Assembly: GCA_021324365.1 (NCBI GenBank)
Contig: JAJPJE010000048.1
Coordinates: 1-64,000 of the forward strand
Reading direction: 5' to 3'
Origin: Terriglobia bacterium
Lineage (GTDB): Bacteria > Acidobacteriota > Terriglobia > Terriglobales > Acidobacteriaceae
DNA: 64,000 bases
In this document: positions 19,406 through 28,964 of the stretch, piece by piece
How the letters are laid out: each line of letters opens with the position of its first letter
Numbering within the stretch: position 1 is the first letter of the stretch
Notes under the pieces: generated by a model
What the model was told of the DNA's origin: nothing
Databases searched by the model: none
Seen by the model: the letters and a program-made list of their open reading frames with translations, nothing else
Program-made: the position numbers and the translations under genes

Positions 19406-20741
19406 TGGAACTCGATACGGCAGTGCAAAGTTCTCTCGGCTCTTCTTTTGTTGTTACCATTAACCTAGCGAATTTTTCCGCCAGCCTCGGACGCTCGTAG
19501 CTTCGTATAGCCTCCTGATTTCGGCGCCCTGTGGAACGAACTTCCCCGGTCGCCAAACCTTTCAGAAGGCTCACTATTTGGGATTGATCCGCAGGATCGA
19601 TACACCAACCTGCTCCTGTCTCCTCGATTGTCTTACAAACCTCGCCTCCCGTGGGTGCCAGAGCTACAATTGGTTTCCCCGACGCGAGATACTCATAAAT
19701 CTTTCCGGTCGCAAAATTCGGATCATGCATTACGAGTAGCAGGAAATCCGTCTCCTCCATATACCTCAGGGCGTCCGATTGCTTTACGTACCCCATCAAT
19801 CTCAATCGCGAGTCCGATTGCAGAAGCTCTCGCTGATCATCCGCGACACGCCCTACAAAGCGTGTTTCGATCCTCGAGCGCACATCTTCAGGAAGACTCG
19901 CCAGCGCATCGAGGTAGGGTTTGGGCGAAGTCGTGGCGTATACAGTGCCAATGTACGACACCACGACCTTCGATCCGCCGTGAGGGCGGGCCTTGAATGT
20001 CTCAAAGACCTTAGGGTCGTAGCCGTTGGGAATGTGAACAAACTTACTTTCAGGCTGATCAGGGTAGCGTGCCTTCATTTCGTTTACGACGCCCTGTGTG
20101 ATGGAAACCACTTTATCTGACAACTCCACAGTGTGGCGTTCAATCATCTCGGCACGTTTGCGAATCGCATCGGAGCTATGAAAGCTGAATGTGGAGAGAA
20201 AGAATCTCAGCCACTCATCTCTGAAATCGCTGATTAACTGAATATCTCGGCACTTCTTCTTTATCGCGTTGCCGATTAGAAATGCAGAGAAAGGAGGCGC
20301 CGTTACGATTACCGACCGGATGTCATGGCGTTTCGCAATGCTGATTGCCCGCCGGGTCGCGAGCGGCACCCACAGGACCTCGGGGTCGGGACACAGCAAC
20401 CTCCTCAACAGGTTCGAAAGGAACGAAGCGTTGCCGACGGTATTGGCCTCGGCACCGGCAGCCTGATTTCTTTGTGACTTCCTTCTAGAAAACAGCTTCC
20501 CTACTGCCTTTCGTGTCCAGTTCGGAGGCGCTGGAGTCCAGCAGCGATGCACTACAACGTTTGACGAAACCTGCGCCAACAACGTCGAATCAGGCACCGG
20601 AGAAGGCGGGTTACTTGGTGTCAGCACATGCAGTTCGCAATTGTACGACGGCAAGTACTTTGCCAAGCTAAGGGCGCGCTGCACAGCAATACCTCCTGCC
20701 GGCGGGAACCAATATGAGATCAGGAGAACTTTTCGCTTCAT
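19395..20741 (-). CDS. Family 4-like glycosyltransferase
   Basis: 448 residues. Starts MKRKVLLISYWFPPAGGIAVQRALSL, the opening of GT4 sugar transferases; a GT-B C-terminal domain has VVVSYIGTVYATTSPKPYLDAL, DFLLLVMHDPNFATGKIYEYLASGKPIVAL (E-x-Y-LA-GKP donor site). The start overlaps the deacetylase stop as ATGA. It is the last gene of the long EPS operon and overlaps the convergent gene by 11 bp. Confidence 0.88.
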   Translation of the reverse strand: MKRKVLLISYWFPPAGGIAVQRALSLAKYLPSYNCELHVLTPSNPPSPVPDSTLLAQVSSNVVVHRCWTPAPPNWTRKAVGKLFSRRKSQRNQAAGAEANTVGNASFLSNLLRRLLCPDPEVLWVPLATRRAISIAKRHDIRSVIVTAPPFSAFLIGNAIKKKCRDIQLISDFRDEWLRFFLSTFSFHSSDAIRKRAEMIERHTVELSDKVVSITQGVVNEMKARYPDQPESKFVHIPNGYDPKVFETFKARPHGGSKVVVSYIGTVYATTSPKPYLDALASLPEDVRSRIETRFVGRVADDQRELLQSDSRLRLMGYVKQSDALRYMEETDFLLLVMHDPNFATGKIYEYLASGKPIVALAPTGGEVCKTIEETGAGWCIDPADQSQIVSLLKGLATGEVRSTGRRNQEAIRSYERPRLAEKFARLMVTTKEEPRELCTAVSSSIIS

Positions 20742-21541
20742 CGTGACAGTCGCAGCCTAATGTGTTTCAGAGCTTCGTAATGTCTTATGCCAAGTACCTT
20801 CTTCGCCACTTTTGCCAGCCCGCGTTGCGCACTCATTCGGTTAACTGAAAACAGCTTACGCTGGCTCAGATCCGCAAAAGTCGATATGCTCGTGGAGTGC
20901 ATGATCGCAATACGAGGTATTATTTGCCCTTGGGCTGCCAGTGCCGGTTCCGAATTACAGAGCGCCTCATAGCCAGCGGCAAGACCTTCTCGATATACTC
21001 TTTCGTCGGCAAACCCGCCGGGAATGGCGAAGTATCTTACTTCTGTGCCCAACCCGCTCTGCAGGAATTCTTTGGAAATCACGAACTCTCTCCGCAGGTC
21101 GTCGTTGCTGAGATCAGTCAGAGCTCGATGGTGAAGGCCATGAGACTGCACCGACATGCCAGCTGCCTGCAAGCTGTTCAACTGTCTCCAATCCAAGAAG
21201 CCGGGTTTTCCGACATTCGACGTGGTAACAAAGAATTCAGCACGCATTCGAAACGACTCTAAGACGGGGAGTACAACAGAAAAGTTTGATTCGTGCCCAT
21301 CATCAAAGGTCAGAACCACTGATTTCTCTGGTGATTCGCCGTTCAGAAAGTCTTTGAGTAGTACGGTCTGAAATCCGTTCACCGCAAGATATTCCATTTG
21401 CTGCCGAAATTGGCTTCTTAGAAGGGAATACCACCGATCCGAAGGAGCTTGCGCTTGCCATTCCTTCCGATCGACGAAAACCCCGTGATAGGTCAGAACC
21501 AGCATTGAGTTTCGCTGAGAATCCCTGGATGTCGAGCTCAT
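20738..21541 (-). CDS. Polysaccharide deacetylase (carbohydrate esterase 4 type)
   Basis: I choose the ATG at 21541 (protein MSSTSRDSQRNSM...), since it overlaps the upstream stop as ATGA; a longer frame to 21646 would run 109 bp into the upstream gene. 267 residues. NodB-type motif 1 TFDDG (78-82) supplies the catalytic and metal Asp, motif 2 SHGLHH (His134 and His138) the metal ligands, and an RYFAIPGG stretch marks motif 3. No signal peptide is visible, so the enzyme may act in the cytoplasm on lipid-linked intermediates, as proposed for exosortase-associated deacetylases. It would remove N- or O-acetyl groups from the glycan. Confidence 0.9.
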   Translation of the reverse strand: MSSTSRDSQRNSMLVLTYHGVFVDRKEWQAQAPSDRWYSLLRSQFRQQMEYLAVNGFQTVLLKDFLNGESPEKSVVLTFDDGHESNFSVVLPVLESFRMRAEFFVTTSNVGKPGFLDWRQLNSLQAAGMSVQSHGLHHRALTDLSNDDLRREFVISKEFLQSGLGTEVRYFAIPGGFADERVYREGLAAGYEALCNSEPALAAQGQIIPRIAIMHSTSISTFADLSQRKLFSVNRMSAQRGLAKVAKKVLGIRHYEALKHIRLRLSR

Positions 21542-22749
21542 TGGGAATTCCTCGCGGACGAGATATTCACTCCCGTGGCGTCGAATCTCTGCTGCCCGAA
21601 GTCCCCTCCGTCGGAAAAAGGAATCGTGCTTGGTTGTGCGGACCACAACCTGGTCGGCGACCGTTTATGTCTCAGAAAACTGATCAACGCGGCTGCAGCC
21701 GCCGCATTAAGCAGACAGAAACTCGCGGCTGCCGAGATCACGCGTCCTCGGTGCCATCCCGCTAAACCGATAAAGGCTAATGCATAGAAAACAGCCTGAG
21801 CCATTGCAAACGCTCGATACAGGTTCTCATTCCACGCTGCCAGCGATGCGATAAACAGAACAGCTAACAGAAAAGGAATGGCGAGGCGAAGCAACTTATG
21901 GCTGACGAACCGGAACCACAGCCGATTCGAGCTACTCAACAGCCACGGAGCTAATTGGAGTAATTGATAGTTGCCAGCCAGGGTGCGCACCTTACGTTGA
22001 AACTCCCCTTTGCCGGGTTTGGGCTCCTCGTCCCAGGCCCTTGCTGCTGGTTCAAACACAACGCGATAGCCGCCACGTGATATTGCCATGGGAATGTAAA
22101 CGTCATCCAGCAATGTCCCGGCCGGTATTTCTGGAACCAGCGACCTTCTCGCTGCATACAGCGCACCCGTTGCACCGACCACAGATCCGCTTGCTGCTTC
22201 AAGTTTGCGAATCAACTTTTCAAGCCGCCAATATAGCGAGACTCCGCTCTCTGCAGCTCCTTCAGATCGCGACCGAAACAACAATTCTCCACTCACGCAT
22301 CCAACTTCAGGGTCGCCGAAGTTCGAGACCAGAGCACGTAATGCTGAGCGCTCGATCTCCTGCCTCACATCTGTGAAAAGCAGGATTTCGCCTTTCGCAA
22401 ACGGAATTGCCGCCCTGAGTGCAGCTGCCTTGCCCTCACTGGAAGTACGAAAAAGAGCTTTAATCCCAGTGGAAGCCCGTAGCAATTCATTTGTATCGTC
22501 AGTCGATCCGTCGGACACGACGACGATCTCGACCCGGGCCGATGGATAATCGAGTTCTTTGAGATTTCTCAGCTTATTGGCCAATCGCGTCGATTCGTTT
22601 CGAACCGCCATCACGATTGAGACAGTTGGCTCTATAGTTGTTTTTGCGACAGGCTTTCGCCGCAACTTCGAGATCAGCCAAAGCAGGAGCGGGTATCCCA
22701 AATAGGCGTAAATGATCAGGGCGAATGATGCCCAAAACGCATAGCTCAT
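21538..22749 (-). CDS. Membrane family 2 glycosyltransferase
   Basis: 403 residues. One N-terminal membrane segment (FWASFALIIYAYLGYPLLLWLI), a GT-A domain with VSIVMAVRNE, IVVVSDGSTDDT, LLFTDVRQEI (DXR-type metal site) and DDVYIPMAI, then three C-terminal membrane helices. A GEFQRKVRTLAGNYQLL segment replaces the QxxRW motif of processive synthases, so it probably makes single-step transfers or a short polymer. Its start overlaps the end of the sugar transferase gene by 4 bp and its end overlaps the deacetylase. Confidence 0.9.
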   Translation of the reverse strand: MSYAFWASFALIIYAYLGYPLLLWLISKLRRKPVAKTTIEPTVSIVMAVRNESTRLANKLRNLKELDYPSARVEIVVVSDGSTDDTNELLRASTGIKALFRTSSEGKAAALRAAIPFAKGEILLFTDVRQEIERSALRALVSNFGDPEVGCVSGELLFRSRSEGAAESGVSLYWRLEKLIRKLEAASGSVVGATGALYAARRSLVPEIPAGTLLDDVYIPMAISRGGYRVVFEPAARAWDEEPKPGKGEFQRKVRTLAGNYQLLQLAPWLLSSSNRLWFRFVSHKLLRLAIPFLLAVLFIASLAAWNENLYRAFAMAQAVFYALAFIGLAGWHRGRVISAAASFCLLNAAAAAALISFLRHKRSPTRLWSAQPSTIPFSDGGDFGQQRFDATGVNISSARNSQ

Positions 22750-24122
22750 TGAGCACCACGCCTAAGGATGACAGTCTTGATAGTTTCGAAGACAATCCAG
22801 AGATCAAGCGCTACCGACATGTGCTTGATGTAGTACAGATCATATTGAAGCTTTTGCTTGGTCTCTTCCAGTGATGCGCCGTATTGATATTTGACCTGAG
22901 CCCAACCAGTTAATCCCGGACGCACAATGTGACGCAAATGATAGTAGGGGATTTGCTCCTCCAACCACTGAACGAATTCAGGGCGCTCGGGACGCGGCCC
23001 AACAAAGGCCATGTCACCCTTTAAGACGTTCCACAGCTGTGGGATCTCATCGAGGCGAGTTTTGCGCATAAGTCGTCCGACTACCGTAACGCGTGGATCG
23101 TTCCTGCCCGCCCAAACGGCTCCGGTCTTTGACTCTGCGTCTGCTCGCATCGTGCGGAACTTGTAGACTGTAAATACTTCTCCTTTGCGGCCGACGCGAG
23201 TCTGTCTAAAAAAAGTGGGGCCAGGCGATGTTAGTTTAATCGCGAGAGCCAGAATTGGAATGAACGGAAGGCATAACACGAGGCCAGTTAGCGAAATCAC
23301 GATTGAAAGGATGCGCCGCGTGATCATGAATCCGGTGCTCACGCGGAACCCTTCCGAGTAAATCAATGCGCTTGGATACAATCCCTCGGTTTCGAGTTTC
23401 CCTGTCATTTTTTCAAAAATGCTGTTGGCGTCTTCGATCTTCACACCTTCTAGACGAAGGTCCAGCAGTTCGCGTATCGGGATTGTTCCGCGCCGATCTG
23501 TGATTGCGACCACTACCCGGTCAACATTTCTTTTCTGAGCCAATGTGCGCAGATTGTTGCCGATCAACTCTCGATCGAGACTCTTGTCCCCCGTCGTGCC
23601 GGCCCACCCGACAATGTCCATACCCATGTCTGTCCGCTCACGGATCATCTTCACAAGGTTTTCGGCACGATGGCCAGCTCCGATGACGTAGACCCGCTCT
23701 CTTAGTTGTGGAAGCCTGATGATCCAACCAAACAAGGCCCTCCAAAGAAGAAGCGCACCAGTAAGAAAGACTGTTCCTGTTAAGTAGACGCCTCGCTGAA
23801 TCTCGAAATGCGGATAGACAAAGGTTGCCGCGGCCAGAAAGAAGCAGAGAAATCCAAGAACAAGTAACAGCCGGAAGTAGGTTTCACCACTCGAATTCAC
23901 TTGTGCGGGCGCATATAGATCGAAATAATGCGACGCAATGATAACGACCAAAGTCACTACCAGAATTTTGCCCAGGCCATATTCATAATTGAGAACCAGA
24001 TAGGAGTCCGAGCCAAGGCGCAACAATGTTGCGAGAAGAAAAGAAGCACAGACAATTAGAGCTTCGCAGGCTAGAAGCACCAGCGTTCGCAGTGGGTAGT
24101 ACACGTGAAACAACCGTACCAT
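22746..24122 (-). CDS. Polyprenyl-phosphate sugar-1-phosphate transferase (initiating enzyme)
   Basis: 458 residues. Four or five N-terminal membrane helices, a CoA-binding-like middle domain (RVYVIGAGHRAENLVKMI) and the C-terminal bacterial sugar transferase domain: TRVGRKGEVFTVYKFRTM, MRKTRLDEIPQLWNVLKGDM, FVGPRPERPEF and RPGLTGWAQV. It matches the long WcaJ/EpsB-like form found with exosortase A. It starts the repeat unit by moving a hexose-1-phosphate from a nucleotide sugar to undecaprenyl phosphate. The gene begins 14 bp after the tyrosine kinase gene. Confidence 0.93.
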   Translation of the reverse strand: MVRLFHVYYPLRTLVLLACEALIVCASFLLATLLRLGSDSYLVLNYEYGLGKILVVTLVVIIASHYFDLYAPAQVNSSGETYFRLLLVLGFLCFFLAAATFVYPHFEIQRGVYLTGTVFLTGALLLWRALFGWIIRLPQLRERVYVIGAGHRAENLVKMIRERTDMGMDIVGWAGTTGDKSLDRELIGNNLRTLAQKRNVDRVVVAITDRRGTIPIRELLDLRLEGVKIEDANSIFEKMTGKLETEGLYPSALIYSEGFRVSTGFMITRRILSIVISLTGLVLCLPFIPILALAIKLTSPGPTFFRQTRVGRKGEVFTVYKFRTMRADAESKTGAVWAGRNDPRVTVVGRLMRKTRLDEIPQLWNVLKGDMAFVGPRPERPEFVQWLEEQIPYYHLRHIVRPGLTGWAQVKYQYGASLEETKQKLQYDLYYIKHMSVALDLWIVFETIKTVILRRGAQ

Positions 24123-24136
24123 CGCTTTTCTCTTCT

Positions 24137-25069
24137 CTACGAATTCTGCTCGAAAGTTCGATTTCGGCCGTACGAATAGTAGTAAGACGATTCGGCCGGG
24201 GATTCTTTGCTGCGGTTCAAAACAACCCCCAAAATAGGGATGTTCTTAAATTCCTGTCGCGCCTTTTGAGCTATCGTCACAGGCGTAGTATCAGCCTGAA
24301 GCACCAGGAGGACTCCGTCACACGCCGATGCAACTAAAGTAGCGTCGCTTACCGGAACGACTGGCGAAGAATCAACAATGATCCAATGAAACAGATTTCG
24401 CATATTTTCCAGTAGAGCTTTTAACCTTCCATTGGCTATTAACTCCGACGGATTCGAGACTGCTTTTCCGCCAGGGATAAAAAACAGGTTGTCCAGCGGT
24501 CCGCGCTGAACCACAGATTCTTGATTCAAACTGCCAGAGAGATAATCCACCAGGCCAGGCGCTTCAGCGGCGCCGAGAGATTGATGCATATGTGGTTTAC
24601 GAACGTCTGCGTCGATCAGCAGCACTCGACGACCGTGCTGACGAACGAGCGCCTGCGCCAGATTGGTTGAGACAAACGTCTTTCCCTCGCCGGGCAAGGC
24701 GCTCGCCACCATTATCGTTCGCAGGGATTTTGTCTTCTCCTTGAGTTGATATAGGCGCGAACGCAGAGTGCGGAACTCTTCCATCCCCGGATCGTAGTGT
24801 CGGCTCCGATCCATAAACAACATTCGCTTCAGATCGGGTTTCCACTCTTGCTGCGGGAGTGCAGTTAAGAACCCATCATCGACGTCTCCGGGTTCTGAAA
24901 CGGACTGGGAATCTGCCTTTAATGAGCGATCGTCTTCCGAGACCCTCGGGCCCGATGACGCGAACTCACTCCTGGATTCCTCCACCCTCAAAGCAGGAGC
25001 ACTAACAGCAGCAACTCCGTTTTCACGTTCTTCTTCAGCGCGTTTCAATGCCTCGTGTATTCGGCTCAT
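24137..25069 (-). CDS. Bacterial tyrosine autokinase (exosortase-associated)
   Basis: 310 residues. N-terminal SRIHEALKRAEEE is characteristic of the exosortase-linked family. The BY-kinase domain has Walker A LPGEGKT (125-131), A' VLLIDAD (149-155) and Walker B WIIVDSS (Asp233). The C-terminus has a tyrosine cluster (SSYYYSYGRN), the autophosphorylation site of BY-kinases. It lacks its own membrane part and would be activated by the Wzz-type protein encoded two genes upstream. It overlaps the ATPase gene by 4 bp. Confidence 0.92.
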   Translation of the reverse strand: MSRIHEALKRAEEERENGVAAVSAPALRVEESRSEFASSGPRVSEDDRSLKADSQSVSEPGDVDDGFLTALPQQEWKPDLKRMLFMDRSRHYDPGMEEFRTLRSRLYQLKEKTKSLRTIMVASALPGEGKTFVSTNLAQALVRQHGRRVLLIDADVRKPHMHQSLGAAEAPGLVDYLSGSLNQESVVQRGPLDNLFFIPGGKAVSNPSELIANGRLKALLENMRNLFHWIIVDSSPVVPVSDATLVASACDGVLLVLQADTTPVTIAQKARQEFKNIPILGVVLNRSKESPAESSYYYSYGRNRTFEQNS

Positions 25070-26025
25070 AGCTTTTTTCCCGCAGCGACATCAGTTGTCT
25101 CCTCTGTGCTCCGCACAGCGTCGCGAAGAGAAGATAGAATTCGTATCGCTTCGATAAGCCCCAAGTTTTCGCCCTTTCCAGAATTGGTCACAGGCATATC
25201 CGTGATCGGAGGAATCTCGTGCAGTTCAAATTCTCTCGCTACCTCTTCAATAACTTCCGGGAGTATAGGACGTTTCTGATCAGCAAATGCACTGATGAGT
25301 GAATGCTCGCAAAGCAGATTGATCACTCTAGGTATGCCCTGTGAATACTTAAAAATCACCTCAGTGGCTTCTGCCGAGAATATGGGAGTTCCATTTGCGC
25401 CTGCGATTTTCAATCGCTGGTCGATGTACGCACCGGTTTCATCGGCGGTTAGCGCACGCGTCCTACATCGCAAGGTGATCCTTTGGCGTAGTTGCCGTAG
25501 CTCCGGAAGCTTAAGTTTGTGCTCAAGTTCCGGCTGCCCTGAGAGCACGATCTGAAGCAGTTTCTCGGTCGAGGTCTCTAAGTTCGTTAATAACCGAATT
25601 TCCTCCAGCATTTCCGCCGAGAGATTCTGCGCTTCGTCTACGATCAGTACGGCAGCTTCGCGGCCCCGATACCTGTCCAGCAACCATTGATTTAACTTCA
25701 ACAGGCACTGCCCTTTGTCTTTGGGGCGATACGGGATGCCGAAATCGGCAAACATGAATTCAAAAAACTCCATGACCTGCAAACGAGGATTAAAAAGAAA
25801 TGCGCTGCTTACACGCTGAGTCTTGAGCCATTCCAGCAGCTTGTTGAGTAACGTCGTCTTTCCGGTGCCCACTTCCCCCGTAAGCAACATGAACCCCTTG
25901 CGGTTCTGCACTCCATAGGCAAGACATGCGAGCGCTTCACGGGTGTGTTGCGTTACGAAAAGAAACCGGGGGTCCGGGTTCACGTTGAACGGATTTGCTT
26001 TCAATCCGAAGTAGCTCTTATACAT
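25066..26025 (-). CDS. ExeA-like AAA ATPase (exosortase-associated)
   Basis: 319 residues. Starts MYKSYFGLKANPFNVNPDPRFLF, the opening of ExeA/GspA-like ATPases. Walker A is LTGEVGTGKTTLL (about 49-61), Walker B VLIVDEAQNLS, and RQRITLRCRTRALT provides the arginine region. Proteins of this type sit between chain-length and kinase genes in exosortase A loci; their exact job in export is unknown. It overlaps the kinase gene by 4 bp and starts 6 bp after the Wzz gene. Confidence 0.9.
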   Translation of the reverse strand: MYKSYFGLKANPFNVNPDPRFLFVTQHTREALACLAYGVQNRKGFMLLTGEVGTGKTTLLNKLLEWLKTQRVSSAFLFNPRLQVMEFFEFMFADFGIPYRPKDKGQCLLKLNQWLLDRYRGREAAVLIVDEAQNLSAEMLEEIRLLTNLETSTEKLLQIVLSGQPELEHKLKLPELRQLRQRITLRCRTRALTADETGAYIDQRLKIAGANGTPIFSAEATEVIFKYSQGIPRVINLLCEHSLISAFADQKRPILPEVIEEVAREFELHEIPPITDMPVTNSGKGENLGLIEAIRILSSLRDAVRSTEETTDVAAGKKL

Positions 26026-26031
26026 GGATCC

Positions 26032-27555
26032 TCATGCAATACTCGTTAACTGCTTGTCTCGCTTCGGGCCGGAAACTCCGTTGCCATTCTTTCGTACCTC
26101 ATCAACCGAAGGAACGCGCGTCAAAACGGGTAGTTCGAGGTAAAACGTGACATCGTTCTCGTTGCGAATGAGCTTCTGCTTCGTCTCCAGCAGGAAGGCG
26201 AGACCACATCCAAGAAGCAGTCCGCCAAAGAAACCGCCGGCAGCGAACATCGGTCTATTGGGAAATGTCGGCCTTTCCGGCAAGTTTGGAGGATCGAGAA
26301 CGGTGAATTGTTCACCCTGCTGGCGCTTCTCGAGATCCGTCGCCATCTCAGACTCGTTCTGCTTCCGCAAAAGATCGTTATAGAACTGCAACGCAGTCTC
26401 GTGATCGCGAGTTATCTGCTTGTACTGCTCCTCAACAACGGGACTTAGCTGTACTCGAGCTTGGTAGACGTTAATCTGAGACTGGATACGAGCTTGTTCA
26501 GCCTGCTTGTTCTGTATCGACTGCTCAATTCCTCTTAACTGAGCACGCAGTTGCTGGATTTGACTAGGTTCCGGGCCGGAACCCTTGATCTTATCCACCG
26601 TGGTTGCAGGCTTGCCTGTCGCAGTCCCTTGCTCAGCAATTCGACTTTTCACCCGCTCAATATCCTGCTTCAGTCGGATAACATCTGGATGTGTGTCGGT
26701 GTATTTCGACTCAAGTGCCGACAACTGTGCTTGCTCTGTAGCCAACTGCTGATCAAGCGTTTCCGGATTTGCGGCCACGCTCCGGTTGTCCTGCAACGCA
26801 CGCCAGCTCTGAAGCTGCTGGCTCAGGACTGATTCCGTATAAGTGCGATTCTGCTCTAACTGACTAAGAGCCTGTGTATTGGAGTCCAGCTGCGAGTTAA
26901 GCGACGCTAACATGTTGAAGTTAGTCTGCTCTTGTCCGGGCAACTGTCCCATGTACTTGCGTTTGAAATCCGCCAGCTTCTGATCCTGCTCGTCGAGCTT
27001 TTGTTTGGCATCGTCTAGTTGGCTGCCAATGAAATCCGTTGTGCCTTGGGCCCTTTGCTCTCTTATCTTGAGGTTCTCCGCCAAGAACATCGACGTAATC
27101 TCGCCGCAAACTTGTTGCGCCAGGTGCGGTGTGGAAGCCGTAAAGCTGACATAGAAACCTGGAAGTCCTCCCCCTCCAAAATCAGCTCGAACCGGACTGA
27201 CGGATATAGCTTTTCGCATCAACTCGACTTTGTCCTCCATCGAGAGGTTCTTCTTATCGCCAAACAAGCCGAACATTTCGATGATTGGTTGCAGTCTGGT
27301 TCTGCTGAGAATCTGCTCCTTCATCGTTGCAAGCCGTTCATCCAAGACTTCTGTGATTACAGGCCTGACCAGGGAGTCGGGCACTTTCTGCTGCTCGACA
27401 AGGACTAGTGTCTGAGATGTGTACCGAGTCGGTAATACCCGCGACACGCCGTAGGCGATCGTGACGCCGAGTGCCGCCGGTATCAACAGCCACCATATTC
27501 GGCGCCGCACCATTTGCAGATAGTCTTCGAAGGTGAGTTCGCGTTGCGGTAACAT
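26032..27555 (-). CDS. Wzz-type chain-length determinant (exosortase-associated)
   Basis: 507 residues. A membrane helix near 18-37 (RIWWLLIPAALGVTIAYGV) opens a large periplasmic part with long coiled-coil helices (residues ~190-410, many Gln/Lys/Glu heptads such as QLDDAKQKLDEQDQKLADF). A PERPTFPNRP proline segment precedes the second helix (GGFFGGLLLGCGLAFLLET), as in Wzz proteins. It would form the ring that sets polymer length and engages the tyrosine kinase and outer-membrane export protein. Confidence 0.92.
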   Translation of the reverse strand: MLPQRELTFEDYLQMVRRRIWWLLIPAALGVTIAYGVSRVLPTRYTSQTLVLVEQQKVPDSLVRPVITEVLDERLATMKEQILSRTRLQPIIEMFGLFGDKKNLSMEDKVELMRKAISVSPVRADFGGGGLPGFYVSFTASTPHLAQQVCGEITSMFLAENLKIREQRAQGTTDFIGSQLDDAKQKLDEQDQKLADFKRKYMGQLPGQEQTNFNMLASLNSQLDSNTQALSQLEQNRTYTESVLSQQLQSWRALQDNRSVAANPETLDQQLATEQAQLSALESKYTDTHPDVIRLKQDIERVKSRIAEQGTATGKPATTVDKIKGSGPEPSQIQQLRAQLRGIEQSIQNKQAEQARIQSQINVYQARVQLSPVVEEQYKQITRDHETALQFYNDLLRKQNESEMATDLEKRQQGEQFTVLDPPNLPERPTFPNRPMFAAGGFFGGLLLGCGLAFLLETKQKLIRNENDVTFYLELPVLTRVPSVDEVRKNGNGVSGPKRDKQLTSIA

Positions 27556-27590
27556 GCACTAACCCTTTCCCTGTACCCTGAGAAATAACG

Positions 27591-28955
27591 CTATTCCAAT
27601 GGAATCGGACGAAAGCTCCAGTTAAAAGCGACGCCAGCGATTTGCCTATTCAGATCGCCACAAGCTAATCCGACGCAGTTGTCCGAGACTTGCCTCTGGT
27701 AGTTGTAGTTTAGTGTTAGTCCTGCGTAACGACCGAGCGACCGGTGTACATTAGCGCCGACGAATAGACCTTGATAAATCTGCGAGGTATTGGTCAGATC
27801 AGAGTTTCGCGAATACCCAAAAATTCCGGTGGCTGACCATGTAGTCCCCAAAGGCCTCGAAACTGACACTTGGGCTGTACTCGTCGTGGCACCGTACAAA
27901 ACCCCTGCGCCAGCCGTGGTACCAGTGAAATAAGAAATCGAAACCGAAGTTCTCGCGCGCTGGTAGTCGAGCGATGCGCTTCCGTTATAAGTAATCTGGT
28001 TCGCAGCTTTGGTTAGCCCACCAGAATTGATGAATTGTGGTCCTCCGGATGCCTGAAATGACATCCGGCCGCCGATCTTTCGGCCATAGCTAAGCTGCAG
28101 ACCTTGTGAATGAAACTGAGAGTTGAAGTTGTCATAACGAAATAGCGAGTAGTTATAACTAATTCCAATCGAGTCTTTGCTCGTCAAGCCGTAGTTATAA
28201 CCGCTAGTCCCAGTTATCTCGTTGTAGTCATATAGACTGAAGTCTTGAAATCGTTCTATACCGTAGATCGCACTCGCTGTCCATGTGCTGCGCCGTGATA
28301 AGTCATATGCGACCTGGCCCATAACAGTGTTGCCGTACTGTGCGCCATAAGGATTTAAGATCGACTGATTCGGAGCGTACTGAGGCTTGATAACCGCATC
28401 AGGCACCTGTTCCGGGATGGGCAACAGAAAACCACCACCCATCAACGAGTTTGGTGTGTACGTGAAGGCATCGGCACCAGTCAGATTCCAGCGTCCAATC
28501 TGGAAATTTTGGGAAAAGCTGAGGTTCTGTGAAGTAGAAAAAGCCGGCTGGCTGGTCGAATAATGCACGACACTGCCTGAGTACGCCAGCGCCGTCTGTG
28601 ACGTTTGCAGTTGCCTCTGAAGCGCAAGTGATCCGCCAGCGATCGTAAGGCTTTCGAATGCAGTGCCTGTTCCGGCGATCACGCCCGGGTTGGAATCCCA
28701 GCCTTCCGAAGCGAAAAGTGAAACCGACATCTGCTTATGCCCTGAAATTCCCAACGAGAAGGGTTGCGCGCCAGTCAAAGGTCGCGTATCCGCTGCAATG
28801 GTTGCGGTGGCATCCGCTCCAGTAACGTTCGGATTGGCAGCTGTCGAATACAACGGTGCATCCGGTTTCGCCGGACTTTCAGGATCCTGCGCCATTCCCA
28901 GCAATGCTGGTATTGCCAGCAGCCCCACGCAGGCAAGAGAATTTCTAAATCTCAT
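27591..28955 (-). CDS. Outer-membrane beta-barrel protein of the EPS/exosortase cluster
   Basis: 454 residues. Signal peptide (MRFRNSLACVGLLAIPALLGMA) followed by ~16 amphipathic strands with alternating aromatic residues (SIGISYNYSLFRY, TSVSISYFTGTT, GLTLNYNYQRQVS), ending in the aromatic-rich FNWSFRPIPLE. Its position between Wzz and the export protein matches the outer-membrane proteins of exosortase A loci. It may form part of the export pore or anchor the polymer; this is inference. It starts 9 bp after the stop of the export-protein gene. Confidence 0.82.
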   Translation of the reverse strand: MRFRNSLACVGLLAIPALLGMAQDPESPAKPDAPLYSTAANPNVTGADATATIAADTRPLTGAQPFSLGISGHKQMSVSLFASEGWDSNPGVIAGTGTAFESLTIAGGSLALQRQLQTSQTALAYSGSVVHYSTSQPAFSTSQNLSFSQNFQIGRWNLTGADAFTYTPNSLMGGGFLLPIPEQVPDAVIKPQYAPNQSILNPYGAQYGNTVMGQVAYDLSRRSTWTASAIYGIERFQDFSLYDYNEITGTSGYNYGLTSKDSIGISYNYSLFRYDNFNSQFHSQGLQLSYGRKIGGRMSFQASGGPQFINSGGLTKAANQITYNGSASLDYQRARTSVSISYFTGTTAGAGVLYGATTSTAQVSVSRPLGTTWSATGIFGYSRNSDLTNTSQIYQGLFVGANVHRSLGRYAGLTLNYNYQRQVSDNCVGLACGDLNRQIAGVAFNWSFRPIPLE

Positions 28956-28964
28956 CGTTCACTC

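Noticed and set aside
21542-21646. N-terminal extension of the polysaccharide deacetylase
   Set aside because: It lies inside the upstream glycosyltransferase gene and lacks family similarity; the ATGA overlap at 21538-21541 gives the better start.
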